This document shows, in pieces, positions 15,293 through 23,360 of a stretch of DNA of 35,481 bases (its first letter is position 1; each line of letters opens with the position of its first letter). Under the pieces are notes generated by a model. That model ran no database searches. It was not told the DNA's origin and was given only the letters and a program-made list of their open reading frames with translations. A program made the position numbers and the translations under genes. The stretch comes from Candidatus Neomarinimicrobiota bacterium (GTDB lineage: Bacteria > Fidelibacterota > UBA8477 > JABMPR01), in assembly GCA_016784545.1 (NCBI GenBank), contig JADHUM010000049.1:1-35481 (forward strand). The letters are read 5' to 3'.

Positions 15293-16395
15293 TGGAACCA
15301 AAGAATAAAAAAGTCGTCATCGCCATGAGCGGCGGCGTGGATAGCTCCCTGGCAGCCAGGTTGCTGGTGGATCAAGGGTATGATGTCATGGGTGTCACCA
15401 TGAAATTATGGGGTTATATCGATAGTGGTGGACGCCCCACACACGATAGCAACTGCTGTTCTCTGGATGATATTAACAATGCCAAAGCAGAGTGCGCTGC
15501 GTTAGGTATTCCTCACTATACACTGGATATGTCAGCTGAATTCAAGGAAATTGTGATTCAGAATTTTGTCTCTGAATACAAGGCTGGCAGAACCCCTAAT
15601 CCATGCATTATTTGTAACACAGAAATTAAGTGGCATGCACTTCTAAATAAGTTGGATGACCTGGGTGTCCAGTACCTGGCAACGGGACACTATGCCAGAA
15701 AAGTAAAACATGAAGCTTCTGGAAAATGGGTCGTAGGTCGCGGCAAAGATCAAATTAAAGATCAATCATATGTACTCTGGGGTATTCGCCCTGAGGAGCT
15801 TGATCGAACTCTTTTTCCTCTGGGAGATCTGTCCAAACAAGAAGTTCGCGTCCAAGCAGCCAAAGCAGATATGCGGACAGCCGATACACCGGAAAGCATG
15901 GAAATCTGTTTTGTCCCGGACAACGACTATAGACGTTTCCTTACAGAACAGTATCCAGAGGTTATTGAGGCAGCACCCCGGGGTGATTTTGTCAACTCCA
16001 ACGGTGAGGTTATTGGTGAGCATCAGGGGATTCACAACTACACGGTGGGTCAGCGTAAAGGTTTAGGGTTGGCTACTGGGGAACGCATTTTCGTCAATAA
16101 AATTGATGTGGAGACAAACACGGTTCATGTGGGGAGTAAGGCAGATGCTGAAGCAAGCAGATTTACAGTAAATTCATGCAACTGGCTCATTCCTGAAGCA
16201 TTTATTTTTAATCAAGAACTAGATGTCCAGATTCGATATAATCATGCTGCCAAACCAGCTATGGTTTTACCCATTTCTAAAGATGAAGTGCAAGTCATCT
16301 TTGAAACACCTGAAAATGCTATTACTCCTGGACAATCCGCTGTCTTTTTCCAGGGTGATGCCGTGGTGGGTGGCGGGATCATAAATTCAGTTTAA
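15292..16395 (+). CDS. mnmA: tRNA-specific 2-thiouridylase MnmA
   Basis: A 367-residue enzyme that adenylates and thiolates U34 of tRNA Lys, Glu and Gln. The PP-loop SGGVDSS (13-19) binds ATP. The nucleophilic Cys105 lies in TPNPCIICN and the second catalytic Cys206 in ESMEICFVPD. GQRKGLG (about 253-259) and a C-terminal beta-barrel complete the normal architecture and length. It shares one base with the cysteine desulfurase stop. Pairing of mnmA with a dedicated desulfurase is known from other bacteria and means sulfur transfer may need no Tus relay; no tus genes are present here. Confidence 0.96.
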   Translation: MEPKNKKVVIAMSGGVDSSLAARLLVDQGYDVMGVTMKLWGYIDSGGRPTHDSNCCSLDDINNAKAECAALGIPHYTLDMSAEFKEIVIQNFVSEYKAGRTPNPCIICNTEIKWHALLNKLDDLGVQYLATGHYARKVKHEASGKWVVGRGKDQIKDQSYVLWGIRPEELDRTLFPLGDLSKQEVRVQAAKADMRTADTPESMEICFVPDNDYRRFLTEQYPEVIEAAPRGDFVNSNGEVIGEHQGIHNYTVGQRKGLGLATGERIFVNKIDVETNTVHVGSKADAEASRFTVNSCNWLIPEAFIFNQELDVQIRYNHAAKPAMVLPISKDEVQVIFETPENAITPGQSAVFFQGDAVVGGGIINSV

Positions 16396-16466
16396 CTATT
16401 GAAATCCGTACCACTTCAGTGTAAGTCTCTTAACTTGAAGCAGCAAAAAATTGAATGGAAACGAAG

Positions 16467-17213
16467 ATGTCTCAACAATTAGCAGTGGTGATCATGGCAG
16501 CGGGTAAAGGTACCCGTATGAAACGTGATGATATCCCCAAGGTCTGCAATCTCGTTTTAGGAAAACCCCTTATTCAATATGTTGTGGATCAGGCCAAAAG
16601 TTTATCAGCTTCGAAAATCATCTGCATTGTTGGGCATAAACAGGAAATTGTGCGGCAAGCCTTGAAAGATGAACCTGTTCTTTTTGCAGAACAACTGGAA
16701 CAACTGGGTACCGGTCATGCCGTCCTTCAAACTGCAGAACTTCTGGATGGATTTGATGGAGATGTCATCGTTTTATCTGGAGATGTCCCCCTGTTAAAAG
16801 GGAGCACGCTCCGCGCCTTACTTTCAAAACATCATGAAGGCAACTTTGTCGCTACTGTACTTACTGCCATGGCAGAAAATCCTACTGGATATGGACGTGT
16901 CGTTCGAACCCCTGAAGATTACTTCGATCAGGTTGTGGAACACAAGGATGCTACTGAAGATCAGCTAAGCATCAACGAAATTAATTCTGGCATTTATGTT
17001 TTTGATAGTCAAAAACTCTTCTCTGAATTGAGCAAAGTGGGGAATAGCAACGCCCAGGGCGAATATTACCTGCCGGATGTCCTCCCCCTTCTTCAAAAAG
17101 AAGGTGCAAAGGTAGGTGTTGAAATCTGCGAAACTTTTTCTGAAATTCAGGGTATCAACACTGTAGACGAATTAAAAACAGTGGAAGCGAAGATTTTAGT
17201 CTCGCAGGAGTGA
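16467..17213 (+). CDS. GlmU-like nucleotidyltransferase (uridylyltransferase domain only)
   Basis: A 248-residue sugar-1-phosphate nucleotidyltransferase. The N-terminal nucleotide-binding signature is VVIMAAGKGTRM (7-18) followed by PKV (24-26). GTGHAVLQTAE and the metal-binding SGDVPLL match the N-terminal half of GlmU, which makes UDP-GlcNAc from GlcNAc-1-P and UTP. The left-handed beta-helix acetyltransferase half of GlmU is absent: the gene stops right after the pyrophosphorylase fold. Glucosamine-1-P acetylation would need a different protein, or the substrate may differ. An ATG at 16455 would add four residues. It is 59 nt after mnmA and 3 nt before the next gene. Confidence 0.82.
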   Translation: MSQQLAVVIMAAGKGTRMKRDDIPKVCNLVLGKPLIQYVVDQAKSLSASKIICIVGHKQEIVRQALKDEPVLFAEQLEQLGTGHAVLQTAELLDGFDGDVIVLSGDVPLLKGSTLRALLSKHHEGNFVATVLTAMAENPTGYGRVVRTPEDYFDQVVEHKDATEDQLSINEINSGIYVFDSQKLFSELSKVGNSNAQGEYYLPDVLPLLQKEGAKVGVEICETFSEIQGINTVDELKTVEAKILVSQE

Positions 17214-17216
17214 CAC

Positions 17217-17720
17217 ATGAACGTTGTTAGAAGACCCATTATTGCTACCCTATTTATGATATTTCTCATTTTACCCCACCTGGTTCAGGCTCAATTCAAA
17301 GCCGAAGTTCCAAATATTCCCGGGCTGAATACTCGAGGTGTGGGTGGACCAACCTCATTCTTTGGAATCGATCTGGACAAGATCAATTTTCAGCACAGTT
17401 ATTCAATGCAGGTGTCTTCCTTTGGCAATGATGCTGTGGCTATGGGTCTACTGAAAACCAGTTTTGAGTATGTCATTAATCCACAAGTAAGTTTCCAGGG
17501 TTCTGTAGGACTCATGCACTCCCCCTTTTCAAGCGTTACTCCCATGGGTGAGCAATATTCATTTCTAAATGGTTTCAGTGCGGATAACATTTTTTATAGC
17601 GGTGAAGTCACCTATAAGCCCAAAGAGAATGTGACATTTCAGATTGGGTTCAGCAGAATGCCTGCAAACACTTACAATCAATTTTATTCACCCTACCCTT
17701 ACAGTCGATTGGGATACTAA
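17217..17720 (+). CDS. Small exported protein, probably beta-rich (unrecognised)
   Basis: I do not recognise this 167-residue protein. Residues 1-25 are a good signal peptide (IIATLFMIFLILPHLVQAQ). The mature part has alternating strands (YSMQVSSFG, FEYVINPQVSFQGSVGLMH, FYSGEVTYKPKENVTFQIGF) like a small outer-membrane beta-barrel, and ends in Tyr. It sits between the GlmU-N-like gene (3 nt) and the LytR_C gene (6 nt), so it belongs to that operon and probably works in the envelope. Confidence 0.75.
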   Translation: MNVVRRPIIATLFMIFLILPHLVQAQFKAEVPNIPGLNTRGVGGPTSFFGIDLDKINFQHSYSMQVSSFGNDAVAMGLLKTSFEYVINPQVSFQGSVGLMHSPFSSVTPMGEQYSFLNGFSADNIFYSGEVTYKPKENVTFQIGFSRMPANTYNQFYSPYPYSRLGY

Positions 17721-17726
17721 TTTTTC

Positions 17727-18293
17727 ATGGCAAAAGTTCTTAACAGCAAATCTTCCAAACAGTCCAGACGAGCAACCAAAAAAAATCGCAAAAAAAGACC
17801 AGCCCAATCAGCAGACATGCTGGTAAATGTGCTCATGCTGGCACTTTCGGTGCTGGTACTGACGTTTATCTGGTCCTTCTGGAATCGTCACACCAACAAT
17901 CGAAATGTTGCTGAAGAGATGCGCTATTATGCGGAAATCCCTGAAGAAGCCACGCCTGAAACCTTGATTGCCAAGCAAAAATACACCAAGGTCAGTGTTG
18001 AAATCCTTAATGGCTGCGGTATCGGTGGTGTGGCGGCAATGTTTAAAGACATCGTGCATGCAAAAACATTTGATGTGTTGAACACGGAAAATGCAGCTCA
18101 TTTCCACTACGACAATACCCTCATTATTGCCAGGACTGACAACATAGATGCTGCTTTTAAACTCGCAGAAGAATTAGGGATCAGTCGAGAATATGTCAGT
18201 AAAGACCCCGATGCCAGTCTCTCCGTGGATATCACCATGATAATCGGTCACGACTATAAGTCGGTCCCTGCCTATAAAGAGAAAAAGTCGTAA
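17727..18293 (+). CDS. LytR C-terminal domain membrane protein
   Basis: A 188-residue protein with a very basic N-terminus (residues 1-30, many Lys/Arg), one membrane helix (31-51, VNVLMLALSVLVLTFIWSFW) and a periplasmic LytR_C domain (about 88-178). The domain opens with the family hallmark VSVEILNGCGIGGVA (89-103) and ends with ITMIIGHDY. It lacks the LCP catalytic domain found in LytR-CpsA-Psr ligases, so it is a stand-alone LytR_C protein whose function is unknown. A LytR-type gene directly before rsfS is a common arrangement in bacteria. Confidence 0.85.
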   Translation: MAKVLNSKSSKQSRRATKKNRKKRPAQSADMLVNVLMLALSVLVLTFIWSFWNRHTNNRNVAEEMRYYAEIPEEATPETLIAKQKYTKVSVEILNGCGIGGVAAMFKDIVHAKTFDVLNTENAAHFHYDNTLIIARTDNIDAAFKLAEELGISREYVSKDPDASLSVDITMIIGHDYKSVPAYKEKKS

Positions 18294-18351
18294 GTATTGC
18301 CCTTGTGCGTCTTAGCCCAGCCCTCCCTAAATAAAAAAAATGAAATGATCT

Positions 18352-18753
18352 ATGGCTGATAATTACTCAGATTCAAAAAAACTTGCTCTTGAGATTGGCG
18401 AACTCGCCCTTCAGAAGAAAGCAAATCGTGTCAAAATACTGGATGTTCACAAAATCACCTCCATGACTGATTTTTTTGTGATCTGTTCTGGTAACTCAGA
18501 TGTTCAGGTCAAGGCTATCACCGATCACATTGTAGATGAGATTGCTGAAGTTGAACGCCCCTTTAATCGTGAGGGCTATGATTCCCGCGAATGGATTCTT
18601 CTGGATTACATCAATGTTGTCGTCCATGTTTTTCATGAAGCGAGTCGTGATTTTTATGATCTTGAACGCCTCTGGATTGATGCGGAAATCACGGAACTCA
18701 TCGAAGATGAAAATGCACCTGGTGCTGAAACGCCTTTGTTTGATAATCTATAA
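18352..18753 (+). CDS. rsfS: Ribosomal silencing factor RsfS
   Basis: A 133-residue RsfS/Iojap protein, of usual length, that binds uL14 on the 50S subunit and blocks subunit joining when nutrients are short. Conserved features: KANRVKILDVHKITSMTDFFVICSG (18-42), the NREGYDSREWILLDY stretch (64-78), and the C-terminal VVHVFHEASRDFYDLERLW (82-100). It precedes argS by 20 nt and follows the LytR_C gene by 58 nt. Confidence 0.95.
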   Translation: MADNYSDSKKLALEIGELALQKKANRVKILDVHKITSMTDFFVICSGNSDVQVKAITDHIVDEIAEVERPFNREGYDSREWILLDYINVVVHVFHEASRDFYDLERLWIDAEITELIEDENAPGAETPLFDNL

Positions 18754-18772
18754 GAATTGATTGAACCCAAAT

Positions 18773-20404
18773 ATGTTTGAATATTTAACGAAGCAGCTGA
18801 CTGCCAGGTTAGAGCAATTGGCATGGCCCGCGGATCGGCTACAGCTATCACGACCGAAAAAGGCTGAGAATGGGGATTGGGCCTGTAACATTGCCCTGGC
18901 CCTGGCCCGTGATTTAAAACGGGCACCCATGCAGATCGCGGAAGAACTGATGGATGGCTTGGTATTGGATCCCAGTATTGTTGAAAAATTCGAAATTTTA
19001 AACCCCGGTTTTATAAATTTTTTCCAATCGCCTGAATATCTCACTGCTCAAGTATGGAATATTCTCAAAGAAAAAGATGAATATGGTAAGGGTGACTTTG
19101 GAAGTGGTAAAACGGCGCAGGTAGAATTCGTTAGTGCCAACCCCACTGGTCCGCTTACCGTTGGACATGGTCGGCAAACCGTTTTGGGGGACACCCTGGC
19201 CAATATCCTGACCTGGTCCGGATATACCGTCACCCGTGAATACTATTTTAACAATGCAGGTCGTCAAATGCGTCTGCTTGGCGAATCCCTGAAGGCACGC
19301 TATCTGGAACTGAAGGGTGAGGCTATCACCTTACCTGATGGTGGCTACGAGGGAGCCTATCTCATCGATGTCGCCAAAGACCTCATGTCAGTACAACCTG
19401 GTTTGACCGCTGATGATGAAATAGAAATTTTTAAGTCCTTCGCTGAAAAATCGATTTTTGCCATTATCAAATCCAGTCTGGAGCGAATTGGTGTGGTCCA
19501 CGATGTCTTCTACAACGAAAAATCACTGTATGAGGCAGGAAAAATTGATGAGGTACTGGATATCCTCCGTGAGAAGGGCTTGCTCTATGACAAGGATGGG
19601 GCGGTCTGGTTTAAAACAAGCGAATTGGGAATAGAACAAGATCGTGTACTGGTGAAATCAAGTGGAGAACCGACCTATCGTTTACCTGATATTGCCTATC
19701 ATCGTGAAAAAGTTGCCCGGGGCTTTGATCTGGTGGTTGACATTTTTGGAGCTGATCATATCGATGCCTATCCCGATGTACTCTCAGCACTCAAAGTGAT
19801 GGGCTTGAAGCATGAACACATCCAGGTGGTGATCCATCAATTTGTAACCCTTCTGCGCTCCGGTGAAGTTGTCAAAATGTCCACCCGAAAAGCAAATTTT
19901 GTGACGCTGGATGAGCTTATTGATGAAGTGGGTGCTGATGTGGTCCGTTATTTCTATATCATGCGCAGTGCTTCCAGTCACCTCAACTTTGATCTCGATC
20001 TGGCCAAACGTCAGACAGAAGAAAACCCCGTTTTTTATCTACAATACGCCTATGCTAGAATTTCCAGCATTTTTAGGCGTGCCCAGGAGAGGGGTCTGGC
20101 TTCTGATACTGAGAATGCGGATTTATCGCTACTGAACGAGGAGTTTACTGTCGCCCTGATAAATAAGACGCTCGAATTTCCTGAAGTCATTGATCATTGT
20201 CGTCGTGCCCTGGAGGTACACCACTTACCGAGTTACCTCTCCGAACTGGCCACAGCCTTACATAAATTTTATACAGAGTATAAGGTGATTGATCTGGAAC
20301 AGCCCGAGCTATCCAAAGCCAGGCTGGCTCTACTTGAAGCCGTGCAGATCACATTGAGAAATGGTTTGAGTATATTGGGGATCACAGCCCCCGAACAGAT
20401 GTAA
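18773..20404 (+). CDS. argS: Arginyl-tRNA synthetase
   Basis: A 543-residue class I aminoacyl-tRNA synthetase that charges tRNA-Arg. It has the N-terminal Add-1 domain (1-95), the catalytic Rossmann fold with the HIGH-like motif in PTGPLTVGHGRQ (about 124-135), a KMSKS-like motif VVKMSTRKANFVTL (about 364-377), where Ala replaces the usual Gly of KMSTRxG, and a C-terminal DALR anticodon-binding domain (about 420-543). The ATG at 18773 is preferred over an in-frame TTG at 18761, as MFEYLTKQL is the natural helix start. The stop lies only 2 nt from the stop of the convergent ferritin-like gene. Confidence 0.96.
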   Translation: MFEYLTKQLTARLEQLAWPADRLQLSRPKKAENGDWACNIALALARDLKRAPMQIAEELMDGLVLDPSIVEKFEILNPGFINFFQSPEYLTAQVWNILKEKDEYGKGDFGSGKTAQVEFVSANPTGPLTVGHGRQTVLGDTLANILTWSGYTVTREYYFNNAGRQMRLLGESLKARYLELKGEAITLPDGGYEGAYLIDVAKDLMSVQPGLTADDEIEIFKSFAEKSIFAIIKSSLERIGVVHDVFYNEKSLYEAGKIDEVLDILREKGLLYDKDGAVWFKTSELGIEQDRVLVKSSGEPTYRLPDIAYHREKVARGFDLVVDIFGADHIDAYPDVLSALKVMGLKHEHIQVVIHQFVTLLRSGEVVKMSTRKANFVTLDELIDEVGADVVRYFYIMRSASSHLNFDLDLAKRQTEENPVFYLQYAYARISSIFRRAQERGLASDTENADLSLLNEEFTVALINKTLEFPEVIDHCRRALEVHHLPSYLSELATALHKFYTEYKVIDLEQPELSKARLALLEAVQITLRNGLSILGITAPEQM

Positions 20405-20406
20405 AA

Positions 20407-20871
20407 TTACCCCTCTTGCAGAAACTCGTTTTCATATTCTGTTTCAAGATCATGTTTGTGACGCAGTTCTTCGTCAGCCATCATCTGAAAAAAGGTGTTC
20501 AACTTTTTATCGAAGTGGAAATGGTCAGCTAAATCCTGATACATGCGTGCTGTTTTATCTTCACGCTTGGCAGCCAGGATGATGATCTCCTGGGTCGTCA
20601 TGTTGTCCTTCAACTCAGGCTCCATGAGATAATCCGTAACCTTTAGATCTGCTGGGGGCAGTTCGATGTAATTTTCAATTTCAAAGTTTCGTAATGAGAC
20701 TTTGTGGGCTGTTTCCATGTCGACCAGCTCTTGAAATTTCTGGCGAGAACTTTCATCCCTGGCCTGATCTCTGGCAAGGGTATAAAGATCGATGGCCTGT
20801 TGTTCCTGGCTAATACACATTTCAACAATATCATCCATATCCATTGAACTGATTTGATCTTTTAGGCTCAT
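20407..20871 (-). CDS. Ferritin-like diiron protein (rubrerythrin family)
   Basis: A 154-residue four-helix protein with spaced diiron ligands: E23 (SQEQQAIDLY), E53-xx-H56 (DMETAHK), E104 (AAKREDKTARMY) and E135-xx-H138 (MADEELRHKHDLE). This is the rubrerythrin-type Exn ExxH pattern, without the rubredoxin-like domain and its cysteines. Family members reduce hydrogen peroxide or oxygen, or handle iron, using an external electron donor. The start overlaps the nfnB stop by 4 nt (ATGA), so the two are translationally coupled. That suggests NADPH or NfnAB-linked electrons support it, though a direct transfer is inferred only. Confidence 0.85.
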   Translation of the reverse strand: MSLKDQISSMDMDDIVEMCISQEQQAIDLYTLARDQARDESSRQKFQELVDMETAHKVSLRNFEIENYIELPPADLKVTDYLMEPELKDNMTTQEIIILAAKREDKTARMYQDLADHFHFDKKLNTFFQMMADEELRHKHDLETEYENEFLQEG

Positions 20872-22325
20872 GCTTGACTCCCTACCTTGGCTTTCAAGTA
20901 TTCATTAATAGCTATGGCTGATTTCCGGCCGGCACCCATGGCTAAAATAACAGTGGCGCCACCACTAACAATATCACCTCCTGCAAACACACCCTCCATG
21001 GAGGTTCTACCATCTTCATCGGCAACAATGTTGCCCCATTTGTTGGTTTCGATTTCCGGAGTTGTTTGCGAAATAAGAGGATTTGATCCATTTCCCACGG
21101 CGATGACTACCATATCTACATCCATGGTGAATTCTGAACCTTCCATGGGTACTGGGCGACGACGACCGGACTCATCCGGTTCACCAAGCTCCATACGAAG
21201 ACATTTAGCTGCGACCACACTCCCCTGATCATCGCTGATAAATTCAATGGGGTTGACCAGATTCATGAATTTAACACCTTCTTCTTTGGCGTGGTGAATC
21301 TCTTCATTTCTGGCAGGCATTTCCTCTTCAGAACGACGATAAACAATTGAAGCTTCATCTGCGCCGAGACGCTTGGCAGTTCTAACAGCATCCATGGCTG
21401 TATTACCACCGCCAACGATGATGGCATGTTTCGCACGATATAGCGGCGTGTCCCATTCAGGAAATTCATAACCGCGCATGAGGTTGGAGCGGGTCAGAAA
21501 TTCATTGGCTGAGTAGACACCGTTCAGGTTCTCGCCGGGAATATTCATAAAGCGTGGCAGGCCTGCACCCAAACCCAGGAAGACTGCATCATACCCCTCA
21601 TCTGCCATGAGTTCTTGAATGGTCATGGTGCGCCCCACGATAAAATTCTTCACAAATTTCACTCCCATGGCTTCCAGGGTGGCGACTTCTGTACGCAGGA
21701 TGGCCTTGGGGAGGCGAAATTCCGGTATACCATATACCAGCACACCACCGAACTCATGCAAGGCTTCAAAAACGGTCACTTCATGGCCTTCCTTGATGAG
21801 ATCACTCGCCACAGCTAAACCAGCAGGTCCGGACCCCACAATGGCAACTTTTTGTCCAGAAGAAGTTGGTTTATCGAAAGTCTCTTCTGTGCCGTTACCA
21901 TGCTGCATGGCATAGTCTGCAACAAATCTCTCGAGTCGTCCGATAGCAACCGGTTCAAAGCGTTTCCCCATGACACAAACTTCTTCACATTGGGTTTCCT
22001 GGGGGCAAACGCGACCACATATGGCAGGGAGTGAGTTGTCTTCCTTAATCTTCTTAGCAGCACCAACGAAATCTTCATTACAGATTAATTGAATGAAATC
22101 TGGAATCTTGATGCTGACCGGGCAACCGTCCATACAGGTGGGACTCTTACATTCGATACAGCGCTGTGCTTCCAGGACTGCCTGTTCAGGGGAAAGACCC
22201 AGATTGACTTCAAGAAAATTTGTGCTGCGGAGACCGGCATCCTGTTCTGGCATTTCCTGCCGAGGGATGATCATACGTTCCTTCATGGGAACAGTATTAA
22301 ATGATTGAGGACGTTCGCGTTTCAT
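20868..22325 (-). CDS. nfnB: NADH-dependent ferredoxin:NADP+ oxidoreductase subunit B (NfnB/SudA; GltD-like)
   Basis: A 485-residue flavoprotein of the GltD family. Residues 56-68 (CIECKSPTCMDGC) and 103-117 (CGRVCPQETQCEEVC) supply ligands for two [4Fe-4S] clusters. GSGPAGLAV (164-172) is the FAD-binding loop, and VGGGNTAMDA (about 305-314) binds NADPH. It could be read as the small subunit of glutamate synthase, but no large subunit is nearby and the gene follows nfnA, so the electron-bifurcating NfnAB complex is the better call. In that enzyme NfnB holds the bifurcating FAD and the NADPH site. The start at 22325 is set by AGGAGGT six nt upstream; earlier in-frame starts lie inside nfnA. 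Confidence 0.88.
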   Translation of the reverse strand: MKRERPQSFNTVPMKERMIIPRQEMPEQDAGLRSTNFLEVNLGLSPEQAVLEAQRCIECKSPTCMDGCPVSIKIPDFIQLICNEDFVGAAKKIKEDNSLPAICGRVCPQETQCEEVCVMGKRFEPVAIGRLERFVADYAMQHGNGTEETFDKPTSSGQKVAIVGSGPAGLAVASDLIKEGHEVTVFEALHEFGGVLVYGIPEFRLPKAILRTEVATLEAMGVKFVKNFIVGRTMTIQELMADEGYDAVFLGLGAGLPRFMNIPGENLNGVYSANEFLTRSNLMRGYEFPEWDTPLYRAKHAIIVGGGNTAMDAVRTAKRLGADEASIVYRRSEEEMPARNEEIHHAKEEGVKFMNLVNPIEFISDDQGSVVAAKCLRMELGEPDESGRRRPVPMEGSEFTMDVDMVVIAVGNGSNPLISQTTPEIETNKWGNIVADEDGRTSMEGVFAGGDIVSGGATVILAMGAGRKSAIAINEYLKAKVGSQA

Positions 22326-22327
22326 GA

Positions 22328-23194
22328 TCAGACCTCCTCTTTCATTTGTTCGGCTTTCATTTTTTTCATCTGTCTTTCCAGGAAGCACCTATGAGATTCT
22401 TCTTCCTGCTTCTTGTACATTCTCTGACGGCTACCCAATTCTTTAAAATCGACTTGATGTCCATCAAATTCAGGTCCATCCACACAAACAAAGACTGTCT
22501 TACCACCAACTGTCGCTCGGCAAGCGCCACACATCCCGGTTCCATCAACCATGATGGCATTCAAGCTGACCATGGTGGGGATGCCAATTTCTTTGGTCTG
22601 ATTGGACACAGCAGCCATCATTGGGAGTGGTCCAATGGCCACGATCATATCAGGTTTGATGCCCTCATCCATGAGATCCTGAAGCACATCTGTTACCAGA
22701 CCATGACGACCAGCTGAGCCATCGTCAGTGGAGATTCTGACTTCATCTACCACTTCAGACATTTGATCCTGGGCGATAATGAGATCTTTATTCCGAGCAC
22801 CGATGATTGAAATCACTCTATTGCCAGCGGCTTTTCCAGCAGCAGCTATGGGGAGTGCTTCTGCAGTCCCAACGCCGCCACTCATGCAAACCAGGGTACC
22901 CCAATTTTCGATGTGGGTAGGCAGACCCAGGGGGCCAACCAAATCTTGTAGATAGTCACCTGATTCCAAGGTATTCAAATGAGCACTGGTTTTACCCAGG
23001 CCCTGAACAATAATGTTGATCCAACCTTCTTCGGTATTTGAATCAGCGATGGTAATAGGAATGCGCTCACCCTTATCGTGGACACGCAAAATAATAAATT
23101 GACCGGCCTGACGTTTTTTGGCAATGTGGGGAGCTTCAAGAATGAAACTTTTCACATTGGGTGCAATGAATTCAGCTTTAATAATCTTATACAT
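22328..23194 (-). CDS. nfnA: NADH-dependent ferredoxin:NADP+ oxidoreductase subunit A (NfnA/SudB)
   Basis: A 288-residue ferredoxin-NADP reductase-type subunit. The FAD-binding barrel includes RIPITIADSN (44-53); the nucleotide fold begins at LVCMSGGVGTAEALPIA (101-117). A C-terminal [2Fe-2S] cluster is bound by C222, C225 and C237 (GMCGACRATVGGKTVFVC), followed by the family-typical VDGPEFDGHQVDF (238-250). NfnA takes NAD(H) and passes electrons toward NfnB; the complex couples NADH and reduced ferredoxin to NADP+ reduction. The known name SudB (sulfide dehydrogenase) refers to the same family. AGGAG lies upstream of the ATG, and nfnB follows after 2 nt. Confidence 0.9.
   Translation of the reverse strand: MYKIIKAEFIAPNVKSFILEAPHIAKKRQAGQFIILRVHDKGERIPITIADSNTEEGWINIIVQGLGKTSAHLNTLESGDYLQDLVGPLGLPTHIENWGTLVCMSGGVGTAEALPIAAAGKAAGNRVISIIGARNKDLIIAQDQMSEVVDEVRISTDDGSAGRHGLVTDVLQDLMDEGIKPDMIVAIGPLPMMAAVSNQTKEIGIPTMVSLNAIMVDGTGMCGACRATVGGKTVFVCVDGPEFDGHQVDFKELGSRQRMYKKQEEESHRCFLERQMKKMKAEQMKEEV
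22332..22338 (-). promoter_or_regulatory. Strong ribosome binding site of nfnB
   Basis: The minus strand reads AGGAGGT, a full Shine-Dalgarno match, 6 nt before the ATG at 22325. It lies inside the last codons of nfnA and rules out the longer in-frame starts. Confidence 0.85.
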
Positions 23195-23305
23195 TTCTCA
23201 CTCCTGGTTTCGATCCATGCTTAAGGCAAGCTTTGTGCCATATTATGTATTCTGGATAGCCGAATTTTTGATTGAGAACTGAATCTGTGGAATGAGCATC
23301 AATAA

Positions 23306-23336
23306 AGAGGGGTACCCAATAGTTGAGTACCCCTCT
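23306..23336 (-). terminator. Hairpin between the DUF5916 gene and nfnA (probable terminator)
   Basis: Perfect 10-bp arms, AGAGGGGTAC (23306-23315) and GTACCCCTCT (23327-23336), with an 11-nt loop. On the minus strand the stem is followed by TTATT, a weak U-tract. It lies 24 nt after the stop of the DUF5916 gene and before nfnA, so it most likely ends the upstream transcript. Confidence 0.75.
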
Positions 23337-23360
23337 GTTTATCAATTGTATGTGAGCTTA

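Noticed and set aside
20868-22325. Glutamate synthase small subunit (GltD)
   Set aside because: The sequence fits the GltD superfamily, but no large subunit is nearby and an NfnA-type subunit with its [2Fe-2S] motif lies directly upstream, so NfnB is the better call.
22346-22717. 123-codon open frame on the plus strand
   Set aside because: It is fully antisense to nfnA, which has clear cofactor motifs. The product is rich in His, Ser and Phe without domain features.
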